A DNA stretch of 64,000 bases from an uncultured Lachnospiraceae bacterium (GTDB taxonomy: Bacteria > Bacillota > Clostridia > Lachnospirales > Lachnospiraceae): the NCBI GenBank assembly GCA_910579395.1, contig CAJTUC010000004.1:124001-188000 (forward strand), written 5' to 3'. Numbering within the stretch: position 1 is the stretch's first letter; the number at the start of each line of letters is the position of its first letter. Positions 33,945-42,246 of the stretch are shown in pieces. The position numbers and the translations under genes are program-made. The notes beneath the pieces were generated by a model. That model was not told the DNA's origin. It saw only the letters and a program-made list of their open reading frames with translations, and searched no databases.

Positions 33945-35645
33945 TTAATTTCCGTTCACATATTCCGCAATCGCATCCCATACGATTGGCGATTCCAGCC
34001 CCAGACGCCATTCCGCGACACCGGCAATATTATATTTCTTCATAATATTCAGCTTGACCCGAATCGACTCACCGTCTTCCAGCCATACCTGATAATAGCT
34101 GTTGCCGGACTGGTATTCCCCGTAATTCTGGCAGGTCGTCTCATCCCAGTTCGTCACAATATTGTGATTCCTTATATATTCCTGCGCCATATCCATGCCG
34201 ACTACCTGACTCGTCACATCGGTCCCGTTCGTTTCCCATATCCTTGTATAAAAAGGAACTGCATTGATGACCTTCTCCGGCGGTACTTCCGCAACGGTAT
34301 CTGCAATTCCGTCCTCCACAAAATTGATTGAAGCAACGGAGCCTGCCTCTTCGCTGTTACCATGATGTTCATCATATCCCATGATAATGACATAATCCGC
34401 CACCACACCCTGCTCTTTGCGGTGATAATAATTATTATAGCCCTTCGGCACATAATTATCTACTGACAGTACAATCCCGTTCGCCCGGCATGGAATAGAA
34501 AGTTCCCTGATGAACTCGATGAATCCCTCGCCCGCATCGACTCCGATATTCTCGAAATCAATGTTGATTCCATCCAGATCATATTCAAGCGCTGTCGCAA
34601 TCAAATTGTCAATCAAACGGCTCCTGACACTCGTCCTGGATAAAATCTCATACATATCGAGCGTCTCCGTATCCGTGATATTGCTGATCAGCGCCCACAC
34701 TTCCAGTCCTCTGTCATGCGCAGCGCTCACATACTCTTTCGATGCAAGGCTCGTAAAATCACCCTGATTTCCCGTCAGAATGAACCATGTCGGCGAAATC
34801 GTATTAACCGCCTGTGTCGTCAAAAGCACTTCGTTCAGCGTATCGTTTCCGCCCATGCTGTAAATGGCATGCCATGCCAGATTGATCGTATAATCTTTCG
34901 AAATGCTCGTATATTCCGGCTCTACATAATCTGTCACCGGCACAGGCTTTTCGCTGTATTTTTCCGACAGCCTCTTATTCTCTACATATCCGATATAAGA
35001 ATTTTGTGTTTTTACTTTTGTCCAGTTCTCCATTTCCTCCAGAATGATAACGCTGTCACCTTCTTCCACATCCGTCAGGATATCGCTTTTAATACCGCCT
35101 TGATATCTCACCTGCGTATCTTTGAGAATGTCGGCGACCTGCCTTTCGTTCCATTCCGTATCCACCTGCACATGATATGGCTCTGAAAAGAGCTTATAAG
35201 AAAAATTCGTATATTTTTTCACATATTCAGCCGCTACATACAGCACATCCCCTTCATACCGCGCAATAACGTATCCCGTATCCATTGCGTCACCGGAACT
35301 TACGCTGTATACAGTCGTTCCGATTTCAGTACGGATGATCGAGTCCGGCGTCGTATAGAGCAGAAGATTCTCCAGTTTATCTTCATAAAACCTGTCGTTA
35401 AAATATTTATGCACCGTGGCGAAGTCAAAATAACAGATACCGTCCCATATTTTCGCATATTCCTCGACCTGAGCATCCTGCATGATGATTGCCACATCAT
35501 CCTCTTCCAAAAGACCAAAATACTCTTCCAAATCAGCCCGTTCCTTTGAATAAGAATACTTGTCTATCAATTTCGTTCCAAATCCTGCTGCCACGACAAT
35601 CAAAATAAGGACGATCGCGACGAACACCGGAATTAATTTTTTCAT
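33945..35645 (-). CDS. Membrane-anchored GH18 glycosidase with SH3 domain
   Basis: The 566-residue protein has an N-terminal signal anchor (IPVFVAIVLILIVVAAGFG), a bacterial SH3 domain around residues 185-235 (GGIKSDILTDVEEGDSVIILEE, WTKVKTQNSYIGYV) and a GH18 barrel in the C-terminal 330 residues. The catalytic motif DGINIDFE ends with Glu at about 365, and the end reads YNIAGVAEWRLGLESPIVWDAI. Similar proteins (YaaH/SleL-like) cleave GlcNAc linkages in peptidoglycan, often of spore cortex. Promoter and AAAGGAG lie upstream. Confidence 0.9.
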   Translation of the reverse strand: MKKLIPVFVAIVLILIVVAAGFGTKLIDKYSYSKERADLEEYFGLLEEDDVAIIMQDAQVEEYAKIWDGICYFDFATVHKYFNDRFYEDKLENLLLYTTPDSIIRTEIGTTVYSVSSGDAMDTGYVIARYEGDVLYVAAEYVKKYTNFSYKLFSEPYHVQVDTEWNERQVADILKDTQVRYQGGIKSDILTDVEEGDSVIILEEMENWTKVKTQNSYIGYVENKRLSEKYSEKPVPVTDYVEPEYTSISKDYTINLAWHAIYSMGGNDTLNEVLLTTQAVNTISPTWFILTGNQGDFTSLASKEYVSAAHDRGLEVWALISNITDTETLDMYEILSRTSVRSRLIDNLIATALEYDLDGINIDFENIGVDAGEGFIEFIRELSIPCRANGIVLSVDNYVPKGYNNYYHRKEQGVVADYVIIMGYDEHHGNSEEAGSVASINFVEDGIADTVAEVPPEKVINAVPFYTRIWETNGTDVTSQVVGMDMAQEYIRNHNIVTNWDETTCQNYGEYQSGNSYYQVWLEDGESIRVKLNIMKKYNIAGVAEWRLGLESPIVWDAIAEYVNGN

Positions 35646-35672
35646 CTATCCAGCTCCTTTCTGACCGCCCTT

Positions 35673-35701
35673 ATTATAACAGACTATTCTTTCAGCGTCA
35701 T
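35673..35701 (-). promoter_or_regulatory. Promoter of the GH18 gene
   Basis: Leftward ATGACG (plus 35696-35701) and a perfect TATAAT (plus 35673-35678) are spaced 17 bases, 27 bases before the start codon. Confidence 0.6.
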
Positions 35702-36264
35702 TAATATTTTTACTTTTTTTGACTATTTTTGCGAAAAAAGTGCAGAGGAAGCGGGGACTTCCCAAATAAGAGTATATCCGCAAAATAACAGTCTAACACA
35801 CCATCTGTCCGGCTGCCGCCCCAAAAGGATTTCCGTGATGTTATATCATAGCAGACAGCTCCGGCCATTCAATGCTCTTCATGACCCGAAAGAATGATCA
35901 AGACATCTCCGACACGCATAAAAATTTAAAAAATACCTGTATAACCTTTTCAATCCCTGTGAATTATAATTGTGAAAACGAATGAAAAAAATTATTCTAC
36001 GATCAGGCACATAAGCCTGTAAGACTTCTCATACTATATTCAGAATGATCATTATCCCCTTAGGAATATCCTTGATCCTGAACATGAGAATCAGATTTCC
36101 CTGAAATATATTTTAATTTGCGCCTTGCCCCCTTCCCATGCAGATTGTCAGGAGACATCTTTTGTTTATTATATCCACGTTTTGACAAAAAAGCAAGTAA
36201 TTCCTAAAAATATAAATTTTTTTTAAAGAGTTTTGTCATACTATTGACTTAAATTAATACAGAG

Positions 36265-36348
36265 TATAAGATACTTTTAGTTTCGATATTTAATGACTTT
36301 ATCGAAAATCTTCACATAAATTAACAGTATCAGTATCTTATAGTAAGG
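36265..36348 (+). promoter_or_regulatory. Nested inverted-repeat leader of mecA
   Basis: TATAAGATACT (36265-36275) pairs with AGTATCTTATA (36332-36342), and inside it TTTCGAT (36281-36287) pairs with ATCGAAA (36301-36307). The right outer arm ends next to the AAGGA ribosome site (36344-36348). TTGACT (36244-36249) upstream is a possible -35, but the spacing to TATAAG is only 15. This could gate translation or be an operator. Confidence 0.5.
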
Positions 36349-36358
36349 ATGTGATATT

Positions 36359-37111
36359 ATGAAAATCGAAAAAGTAAATGAACACCAGATTCGTTGCACA
36401 CTCACAAGGGAAGACCTTGCAGATAGAGAACTCAAAATCAGCGAACTTGCTTACGGCACGGAGAAAGCCAAGAACCTGTTCCGCGACATGATGCAGCAGG
36501 CCGCATACGAATGTGGATTTGAAGCAGAAGACATTCCTTTGATGATAGAGGCCATTCCCCTGAATGCGGAATGTATCGTTCTCATTATTACCAAAGTAGA
36601 AGACCCGGAAGAGCTTGATACCCGCTTTTCCAAATTTGCGCCTTCCGTGCATCACAACGATACGGATGAGCCGGAAGATATTATGGAAGCCTTTGCCGAC
36701 AGCGCCGATGAAATGCTGGATATGCTGCGGAAAATGGATCAGCAGAGCCGTTCTTCATCTGTTTCCGAAGCGGGAAACAAAGCTTCGGTTCCGGCAGGTG
36801 ATACCGTATCAATACCGCATACGCCCCGTATGTTCTCGTTTGCGTCTTTATACGACGTCATGAGGTTCGCGCACATTGCTGTCCCTCTCTGTCATGGCGA
36901 GAATTCATTATACAAAAAAGAAACAGACGGCTCTTATCTGCTGCTTGTCAATCCCGCTGATTCGGCAGCTGCAGATTTCAACCGCCTTTGTAATGTGCTT
37001 TCCGAATACGGAAGTCAGGAACGATTTTCTTCCGCTGTAGAATCCTATCTGGAAGAACATTGTGAAGCAGTCATCAAAGATAAAGCAATTCAGGCTCTGG
37101 CGAATATTTGA
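36359..37111 (+). CDS. mecA: Adaptor protein MecA
   Basis: The 250-residue ClpC adaptor has N-terminal MKIEKVNEHQIRCTLTREDLADR typical of MecA (target recognition), an acidic Ser-rich linker (about residues 105-150), and a C-terminal ClpC-binding domain (FASLYDVMRFAHIA, LYKKETDGSYLLLV, FSSAVESYLEEHC). It selects substrates for ClpCP degradation, e.g. competence or stress regulators. ATG 36359 is preceded by AAGGA and an inverted-repeat leader. A bidirectional terminator separates it from the convergent glycan operon. Confidence 0.9.
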   Translation: MKIEKVNEHQIRCTLTREDLADRELKISELAYGTEKAKNLFRDMMQQAAYECGFEAEDIPLMIEAIPLNAECIVLIITKVEDPEELDTRFSKFAPSVHHNDTDEPEDIMEAFADSADEMLDMLRKMDQQSRSSSVSEAGNKASVPAGDTVSIPHTPRMFSFASLYDVMRFAHIAVPLCHGENSLYKKETDGSYLLLVNPADSAAADFNRLCNVLSEYGSQERFSSAVESYLEEHCEAVIKDKAIQALANI

Positions 37112-37146
37112 CCCTCACTGCTATTACAGCACTTTCCTATAAAACC

Positions 37147-37189
37147 AAAAGCCCGGCCATCTGAACACTGAACAGACGGCCGGGCTTTC
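37147..37189. terminator. Bidirectional terminator between mecA and glycan operon
   Basis: The stem AAAGCCCGGCC/GGCCGGGCTTT encloses a loop with ATCTG/CAGAC. A runs on the left and T-rich sequence on the right let it work for mecA (rightward) and for the leftward operon ending at 37198. Confidence 0.85.
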
Positions 37190-37197
37190 TTAATTCT

Positions 37198-39174
37198 TTA
37201 ATATAATGTTTTCTGGGCATTGATAACTTTTAATGTTTCAACCGGGTCAATCCCGACCACATCGCAGTACCAGATAAATTCATTCACCGGAATAATATTG
37301 CATATTTTCAGTTCTTCCAGCGCAGCATCCCTCTCCAGCATTCCTTCCCTGATCTGATTGCTCTTGAAAGTATCAAATTCCGTAAATCCTGCCAGCTTAT
37401 AATAAATATAATTATAGAACGGTGCCGTTCCATCTCCAATCCGCCAGGTCTCATCTCTTCCTTCAGCCCGCTCCCAATTGTATTCTTCCAGAATAACTTT
37501 TTCTATTTTTTTCTGCTCCCACGGTATATAATCAAAAAACTGCAGATAGTTCTTGGGCAGAACATAATAGGAAAGATATCCCGAAAAAGTGTCGATAAGG
37601 CTTCGATTCAAATAAGCCGGATTTTTCACAAATTCTTTTCCATATGTGCTCATCAGGCTCAGTTTATTTCTGCCCGACAGGTCATAATGAATCTCATTCT
37701 TTCCGGTACCTTTGATATTGGCGAACTTGACCTTGAACTGCGTCTCCTCCAGCCTGTTCATTCCGAATAATATGCTGCTCACATTCATCTGTTTTTTCAG
37801 CAGCTGTGCATAATAGAAAAACTGCTTATCGCCTGCCATGAACAATGGAATCGTGAACAGTTCCGGATGCTTTAACCATGCCTTTACATTTAACTGTACA
37901 TTTTTTCTTTTTCTGGCAATGTCCGCAGATATCAGTATATGCTCGACACCAAGCTCACTGCACATCCTCTGTATATTGCGCCTCGCCAGATCTGTCACCA
38001 TTCCCCAGTCATAGGTATAGGCCACCGGTTTCAAATTCAGTTCTTTTACGGCATAATGAATCATATAACAGCTGTCCCGTCCGCCGCTCAGCGGAATAAT
38101 ACAGTCAAATCTGCTGTCTTTCGAAACATTCCCTTTTATTTCCTGAACCAGCTTTTCTTCACCCTTATATTCTATTTTCCTGTAACTTTTACATACGGAA
38201 CAAACGCCCTCTTCGTCAAAAGATATCCCGGGAAAAGTTTCCGGAAGCAGGCATCTGGTACACCTTCGCAGAGACTCTATCTTCTCCGTATCAACGCATA
38301 ACAGTTTCTCCACCTGTGCGGTTCTGCCGCGGGACACCATCGGCGAATATGTGCCTTTCTTCTCCCGCCCCGACGTGCATATGATCTCTCTGTCGTATTC
38401 CGCCTTCTCCGGCTCTTGCCCGGCACGTCCCATATCCGTAATACTGCAGTCGCTCAGATTCACGAACCAGGCCTTTCTAAGCGGAATCTGTCTGATCTTA
38501 GCCGGTCTGAAATAACGGCGAAGCTCAGACTCCACAATCGCCTGTTCGAGGATATATCTTTCGGATGCGAACAGAATCATATCCCTCGTTTTCGACAATA
38601 CGATATAAAGCGAACCGACATTCGTATAAAGGAGCAGCCGGTCGCTCTTTTTATCGGCCAAAGCAATACTCAGACTGCCTTTCAATTCCGTCAGACACTT
38701 CTGAAATGCCCCCTGTATACTGTCTTCTGCCGTATATTTCTGAAGCAGGGCAAGCAATACTTCCGTATCCACTTCATCCTGTCTTTCCATCTCCGGGTGG
38801 TTCTTCCATACCGTCTCATCATTGACGATGATCCCATTGTGAATGCAGACATAATCTCCTCTGATGACCGGCTGATTATTATTGGGATTCTGATTGCTTC
38901 CATTCGTCACCATACGCGCATGTCCCATAACAGTCCGCTTCGTTTCTCGTTCTATGCCGCTCATGATTTCCCGATACTCTCCGGTGCGTATCAGTTCTTT
39001 TGCACGCACGCATCTTTTGTGGACCCGAATATCCGTATCTGTGATCATACATATACCGGATGCCTCTTTGCCCCTCGATTCCGACAAGAGAAAAAGTTTC
39101 TCGATTCCCTTATTCAATTCTCCGGCCGTTATCGTCGCGTTCTTTCCCGCTATCAATCCAAATATTCCGCACAT
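37198..39174 (-). CDS. Fused class II glutamine amidotransferase and N-acetyl sugar amidotransferase
   Basis: The 658-residue protein has two enzymes in one chain. Residues 1-~260 form an Ntn-hydrolase glutaminase with nucleophile Cys2 (MCGIFGLIAG), GHARMVTNGSNQNPNNNQP and VCIHNGIIVN. Residues ~300-658 resemble WbpG/PseA-type sugar amidotransferases: a Cys-rich entry (CTRCLLPETFPGI near 301, then GVCSVC), PP-loop PLSGGRDSCYMIHYAV near 360, and GVEHILISADIARKRKN. Glutamine ammonia would be passed to an adenylated sugar, making an acetamidino or related substituent on a surface glycan. In known WbpG systems the glutaminase is a separate HisH-like protein. It is the last gene of the glycan operon; ATG follows GAGGGGAG. 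Confidence 0.85.
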   Translation of the reverse strand: MCGIFGLIAGKNATITAGELNKGIEKLFLLSESRGKEASGICMITDTDIRVHKRCVRAKELIRTGEYREIMSGIERETKRTVMGHARMVTNGSNQNPNNNQPVIRGDYVCIHNGIIVNDETVWKNHPEMERQDEVDTEVLLALLQKYTAEDSIQGAFQKCLTELKGSLSIALADKKSDRLLLYTNVGSLYIVLSKTRDMILFASERYILEQAIVESELRRYFRPAKIRQIPLRKAWFVNLSDCSITDMGRAGQEPEKAEYDREIICTSGREKKGTYSPMVSRGRTAQVEKLLCVDTEKIESLRRCTRCLLPETFPGISFDEEGVCSVCKSYRKIEYKGEEKLVQEIKGNVSKDSRFDCIIPLSGGRDSCYMIHYAVKELNLKPVAYTYDWGMVTDLARRNIQRMCSELGVEHILISADIARKRKNVQLNVKAWLKHPELFTIPLFMAGDKQFFYYAQLLKKQMNVSSILFGMNRLEETQFKVKFANIKGTGKNEIHYDLSGRNKLSLMSTYGKEFVKNPAYLNRSLIDTFSGYLSYYVLPKNYLQFFDYIPWEQKKIEKVILEEYNWERAEGRDETWRIGDGTAPFYNYIYYKLAGFTEFDTFKSNQIREGMLERDAALEELKICNIIPVNEFIWYCDVVGIDPVETLKVINAQKTLY

Positions 39175-39187
39175 AGCCAGTCTCCCC

Positions 39188-40072
39188 TCAATCGTTATCT
39201 AAATTATCCAGACGCAGCCGGCTGATCTGGGATAAGATGATTCCCAGAAATACGGTCTGTATGCCGCCCATACACAGAATCGCTGAAAGAACCGGTATGC
39301 CGAGCCCCTCAAGGATTGCCAGCGCAACTCCATAGACCACCCCCACTACGATGAAAAAAATACCGATACTTCCGAATACCTCTGCGGGTCGGAACAGCAG
39401 AATGATATCCATGATCAGCATCAGCGTCCTCATTCCGTCTTTCAGAGGCCGTACCGTACTTTTCCCCGTCCTGCTCCTGACCTCTATCGTAATTTCCCCG
39501 CCTGCATAATTTCCGGCCTCCTGCATGATAAAGGACGATATCGTGGATGCACCGAATCGTTTAGGCAGCAACGTAACATATTTTAACAGAACTTCTCTTT
39601 TGAAAGCCCGCATACCGGAATTGAAATCCTGCATCGGCTCTCTCGCCAGAAGGTTCACAATCTTTTTCAAGATTAATTTGCCAAACACCCTGTTTTTGAC
39701 CTGATAGGATGTGCTGCTGCGCACACCGATACAATAGTCCAGATTTTCCTCTTTCATCTTATTTACAACACGAATCAGGTCCTCCGGTCTGTGCTGCCCG
39801 TCTGCATCATACCAGATTATAAGCCCACCCCTCGCGTTTTTTACACCGGTTACGATTGCGGAACCGTAACCTCTGTTAACCCTGTGTGAAATACACCGTA
39901 TATGCTCATTCTCCATTTTCCGGACGATGCTCTCCGTGTCATCACTGGAGCCGTCATTGATGACCAGAACTTCATATTCGAATCCGCAGATGGAAAGCTT
40001 CTCTGATAATTCGCGCAGCGTATCCCCGATTGCCTGCGCCTCATTGTATGCCGGAATAATTACACTGACCAT
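39188..40072 (-). CDS. Family 2 glycosyltransferase with C-terminal membrane helices
   Basis: This 294-residue DPM1/GtrB-like enzyme has VSVIIPAYNEAQAIG at the start, VLVINDGSSDDTESIV, the metal motif IWYDADGQHRPEDL near residue 100, and two C-terminal membrane helices (IGIFFIVVGVVYGVALAIL, ILCMGGIQTVFLGIILSQI). Such proteins move a sugar onto polyprenyl phosphate at the cytoplasmic face. ATG 40072 has GAAGAGG eight bases upstream; the ATG at 40096 is the alternative. It sits 26 bases after the flippase stop. Confidence 0.9.
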   Translation of the reverse strand: MVSVIIPAYNEAQAIGDTLRELSEKLSICGFEYEVLVINDGSSDDTESIVRKMENEHIRCISHRVNRGYGSAIVTGVKNARGGLIIWYDADGQHRPEDLIRVVNKMKEENLDYCIGVRSSTSYQVKNRVFGKLILKKIVNLLAREPMQDFNSGMRAFKREVLLKYVTLLPKRFGASTISSFIMQEAGNYAGGEITIEVRSRTGKSTVRPLKDGMRTLMLIMDIILLFRPAEVFGSIGIFFIVVGVVYGVALAILEGLGIPVLSAILCMGGIQTVFLGIILSQISRLRLDNLDND

Positions 40073-40097
40073 ACTGATAACCTCTTCTTCACTCATT

Positions 40098-41369
40098 TTA
40101 ATAAAATAATCCGCATTTACGGTTGATACTTTTTTTGATCAATCTGCCATAGATGCAATGCGATACAGCGGTCGCCGCCGCTGCCCCCATCGTGCCGCAC
40201 AGCAGTATGAAACATAGATTCATCACAAAATTGGAGAACACCGTAATGACATTGATTCCCGATTCGATAACAGGAAGCCCCAATTGTGAAAAAATATTTC
40301 CATAGACAATATTTCTTCCATTTATCGCCATCGCGGCACAGATCACAATTAAATACTTTGTCCCTTCGAAATATTCCCTGCCAAGGACCAGACAGACAAC
40401 ACAGTAAAATCCCGTGACCACCATCATCAGAAATGGACTTAACCACTTAAAGCATTTTTTAAGCCCTTTATCAAGCGACGTAAACTCTTCCTCAAGCCTT
40501 CGGCCCGCATAGGCTTCCGTAAGTTTAGGATTAATGCTCCGTCTGATGACGATATAGATCTGATAAAATCCTTCGGCGAACAATATGGCAAAAGAATAAA
40601 TCCCGATAACCGAATCATTCTTCACCAAAAATCCCAGACAGATAATATCCACCTTCGTATTCAGCTCAACCACCATATTAGCAGGCAGTATCTTCGTCCC
40701 GAACCTGATATGCGCCAGTAAATATTCCTGCTTTACCTTTCCGCCAAGCATCCGTATCCCATTCAGATAGATTAGCATGATAAATAACAGGAGCGCTTCC
40801 GCAAACGTAAAGGCGCACGTTAAGAACCGGCCTTCCACTTTCAGCAGACCCATTACCAAGATTGCGGCCGCAATAAAGAAATACCGCAGTGATTGAAAAA
40901 CCGCATATGCTTTCATTCGGGACAGGCCATTCAGGTAATTTAATAAAATTTTATTGAATGAAAAAAAGGGCAGTCCCAGCAGAATCAGCCTGATATCCTC
41001 ATAAAATAATGCCGTATGGTCCATGCAGAGATAAAGGATGCCCTCTGCCAGAAATACAGCCAGGACAGAAATGATACCCCCGCCCAGCATAGCTGAGGCC
41101 GCCTGCTCTTTACATTCTCTTTCATTCTTTTTCGTTTCAGGAATTTTTTGCAGAACGGACATATGGAGTCCCCAGACAGCCACCTGCGAAAGAACACAAT
41201 ACCACGCATATGCTTTATTGAATCTTCCCAATATTGAAGCATCATAAAAAAAGATTATCAGGCAGTTGAACAGAAAGCCGCTTGCCGACATAATGACCAG
41301 ACTGCCGTAATTCCAGAAAATACCGCCCAAAAACTCTTTTTCTTCTTTCTTCTTTCCCAAGTCCGTCAC
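40098..41369 (-). CDS. Wzx-like polysaccharide flippase
   Basis: The membrane protein of about 423 residues has 12-14 helices, the MATE/MVF-type oligosaccharide flippase layout, with an N-terminal FWNYGSLVIMSASGFLFNC and an internal ARIRFGTKILPANMVVELNTKVD-like cytoplasmic region. It probably moves lipid-linked glycan across the membrane. I place the start at GTG 41369 following GGGAAAGG of the repeated leader; an upstream ATG (41483) would overlap the methyltransferase coding end by 80 bases and adds a segment unlike flippases. Confidence 0.82.
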   Translation of the reverse strand: MTDLGKKKEEKEFLGGIFWNYGSLVIMSASGFLFNCLIIFFYDASILGRFNKAYAWYCVLSQVAVWGLHMSVLQKIPETKKNERECKEQAASAMLGGGIISVLAVFLAEGILYLCMDHTALFYEDIRLILLGLPFFSFNKILLNYLNGLSRMKAYAVFQSLRYFFIAAAILVMGLLKVEGRFLTCAFTFAEALLLFIMLIYLNGIRMLGGKVKQEYLLAHIRFGTKILPANMVVELNTKVDIICLGFLVKNDSVIGIYSFAILFAEGFYQIYIVIRRSINPKLTEAYAGRRLEEEFTSLDKGLKKCFKWLSPFLMMVVTGFYCVVCLVLGREYFEGTKYLIVICAAMAINGRNIVYGNIFSQLGLPVIESGINVITVFSNFVMNLCFILLCGTMGAAAATAVSHCIYGRLIKKSINRKCGLFY

Positions 41370-41370
41370 G

Positions 41371-41395
41371 CGAATACCATGCCTTTCCCTCACGC
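41371..41395 (-). repeat. Leader repeat before the flippase
   Basis: Leftward GTGAGGGAAAGGCATGGTAT directly precedes the GTG start, with ATGGTATTCGCGTGA forming a four-codon mini-ORF that overlaps the start. It matches the leaders at 10933-10959 and 20258-20287 with few changes. Confidence 0.55.
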
Positions 41396-41400
41396 CGCGG

Positions 41401-42246
41401 TCAATTCCTTTTCCGCATAACAAGATACTGTATATCACTGGTCGGAACATATATATGCAGTTTCCGTAGAACCGGTCCTTCAAACAAACGAATGATCGGT
41501 GCCGGAATTTTAAGATTGCTCACACGGTTAAATTTGTACAATATAAAACCCGCATTGGCAAATTTTCCCCTGCTCCGCCACGCCACCATATCCATATCCA
41601 GTCTGTCGGCCAACTCTTTGAAAGCCTTTTTGGTAAAAAAGGAAATATGTTCCGGCGGCGTCATAAAGGGCCATTTCCCCTTTGTTATTTTGGCAAAAGG
41701 CGCCCCGATATTCGGTGTGGAAATTAAAAGATATCCCTGAGGATTTAACTTGTCCCTGAGCCATTCGGCTGTTTTATCCGGTTCCGATAAATGCTCTATC
41801 ACATCCCACATACAGACAGCATCATATTTTATGGTACGGCTTTCAAACTCTTTTATCTCAAACAGATGCCTGCCGATATGAGGGAATCTTCTCCGCCCTA
41901 TTTCTATTGCGTCGGCGGAAACATCATATCCCGCTGCATAATAAGTATGACTGATATAATCCACGAAATCGCCCGTCGCACAGCCCGCGTCGAGAACACG
42001 GCTGCGGGCTGGAACATATTTCATGAGCATCTTTTTTCTTCTTCCATACTCTTTTTCCAGCGCCGCCGTATCCTTGTATTTGTTATTGACAAAATAATTT
42101 TTCCCATAGTCAAACGGCGCGTCATTTTCCGAATCCGTCATCTGGACGAATCCGCATTTGGTGCACTCCGAAAGCGCACATCCTCTCACACGATACTTAT
42201 CATGCGATTCACTGCCGCATATTTTACATGTTACCTTTTTCTTCAT
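41401..42246 (-). CDS. Class I SAM methyltransferase with N-terminal zinc ribbon
   Basis: The 281-residue protein begins with a zinc ribbon (CKICGS near residue 6 and CTKCGFVQM), then SAM motif SRVLDAGCATGDFVDYIS, DAVCMWDVIEHLSEPDKT, GYLLISTPNIG and PEHISFFTKKAF. This family methylates sugar or lipid-linked intermediates in glycan clusters. ATG 42246 follows GGAGAAGG and overlaps the preceding gene by 23 bases; a longer frame to 42357 exists but lacks a ribosome site. Target is unknown. Confidence 0.85.
   Translation of the reverse strand: MKKKVTCKICGSESHDKYRVRGCALSECTKCGFVQMTDSENDAPFDYGKNYFVNNKYKDTAALEKEYGRRKKMLMKYVPARSRVLDAGCATGDFVDYISHTYYAAGYDVSADAIEIGRRRFPHIGRHLFEIKEFESRTIKYDAVCMWDVIEHLSEPDKTAEWLRDKLNPQGYLLISTPNIGAPFAKITKGKWPFMTPPEHISFFTKKAFKELADRLDMDMVAWRSRGKFANAGFILYKFNRVSNLKIPAPIIRLFEGPVLRKLHIYVPTSDIQYLVMRKRN

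Larger units (their letters stand above)
35646..36358. other. 713-base intergenic region without a gene
   Basis: No convincing ORF on either strand. It holds the leftward promoter of the GH18 gene at its left edge and the mecA promoter/leader at its right edge. The middle (~35750-36180) is AT-rich with no repeat, RNA gene or hairpin that I could support. Confidence 0.6.

Noticed and set aside
35750..36180. Possible small RNA or missed gene in the largest spacer
   Set aside because: No promoter-terminator pair and no frame with a ribosome site in this segment.
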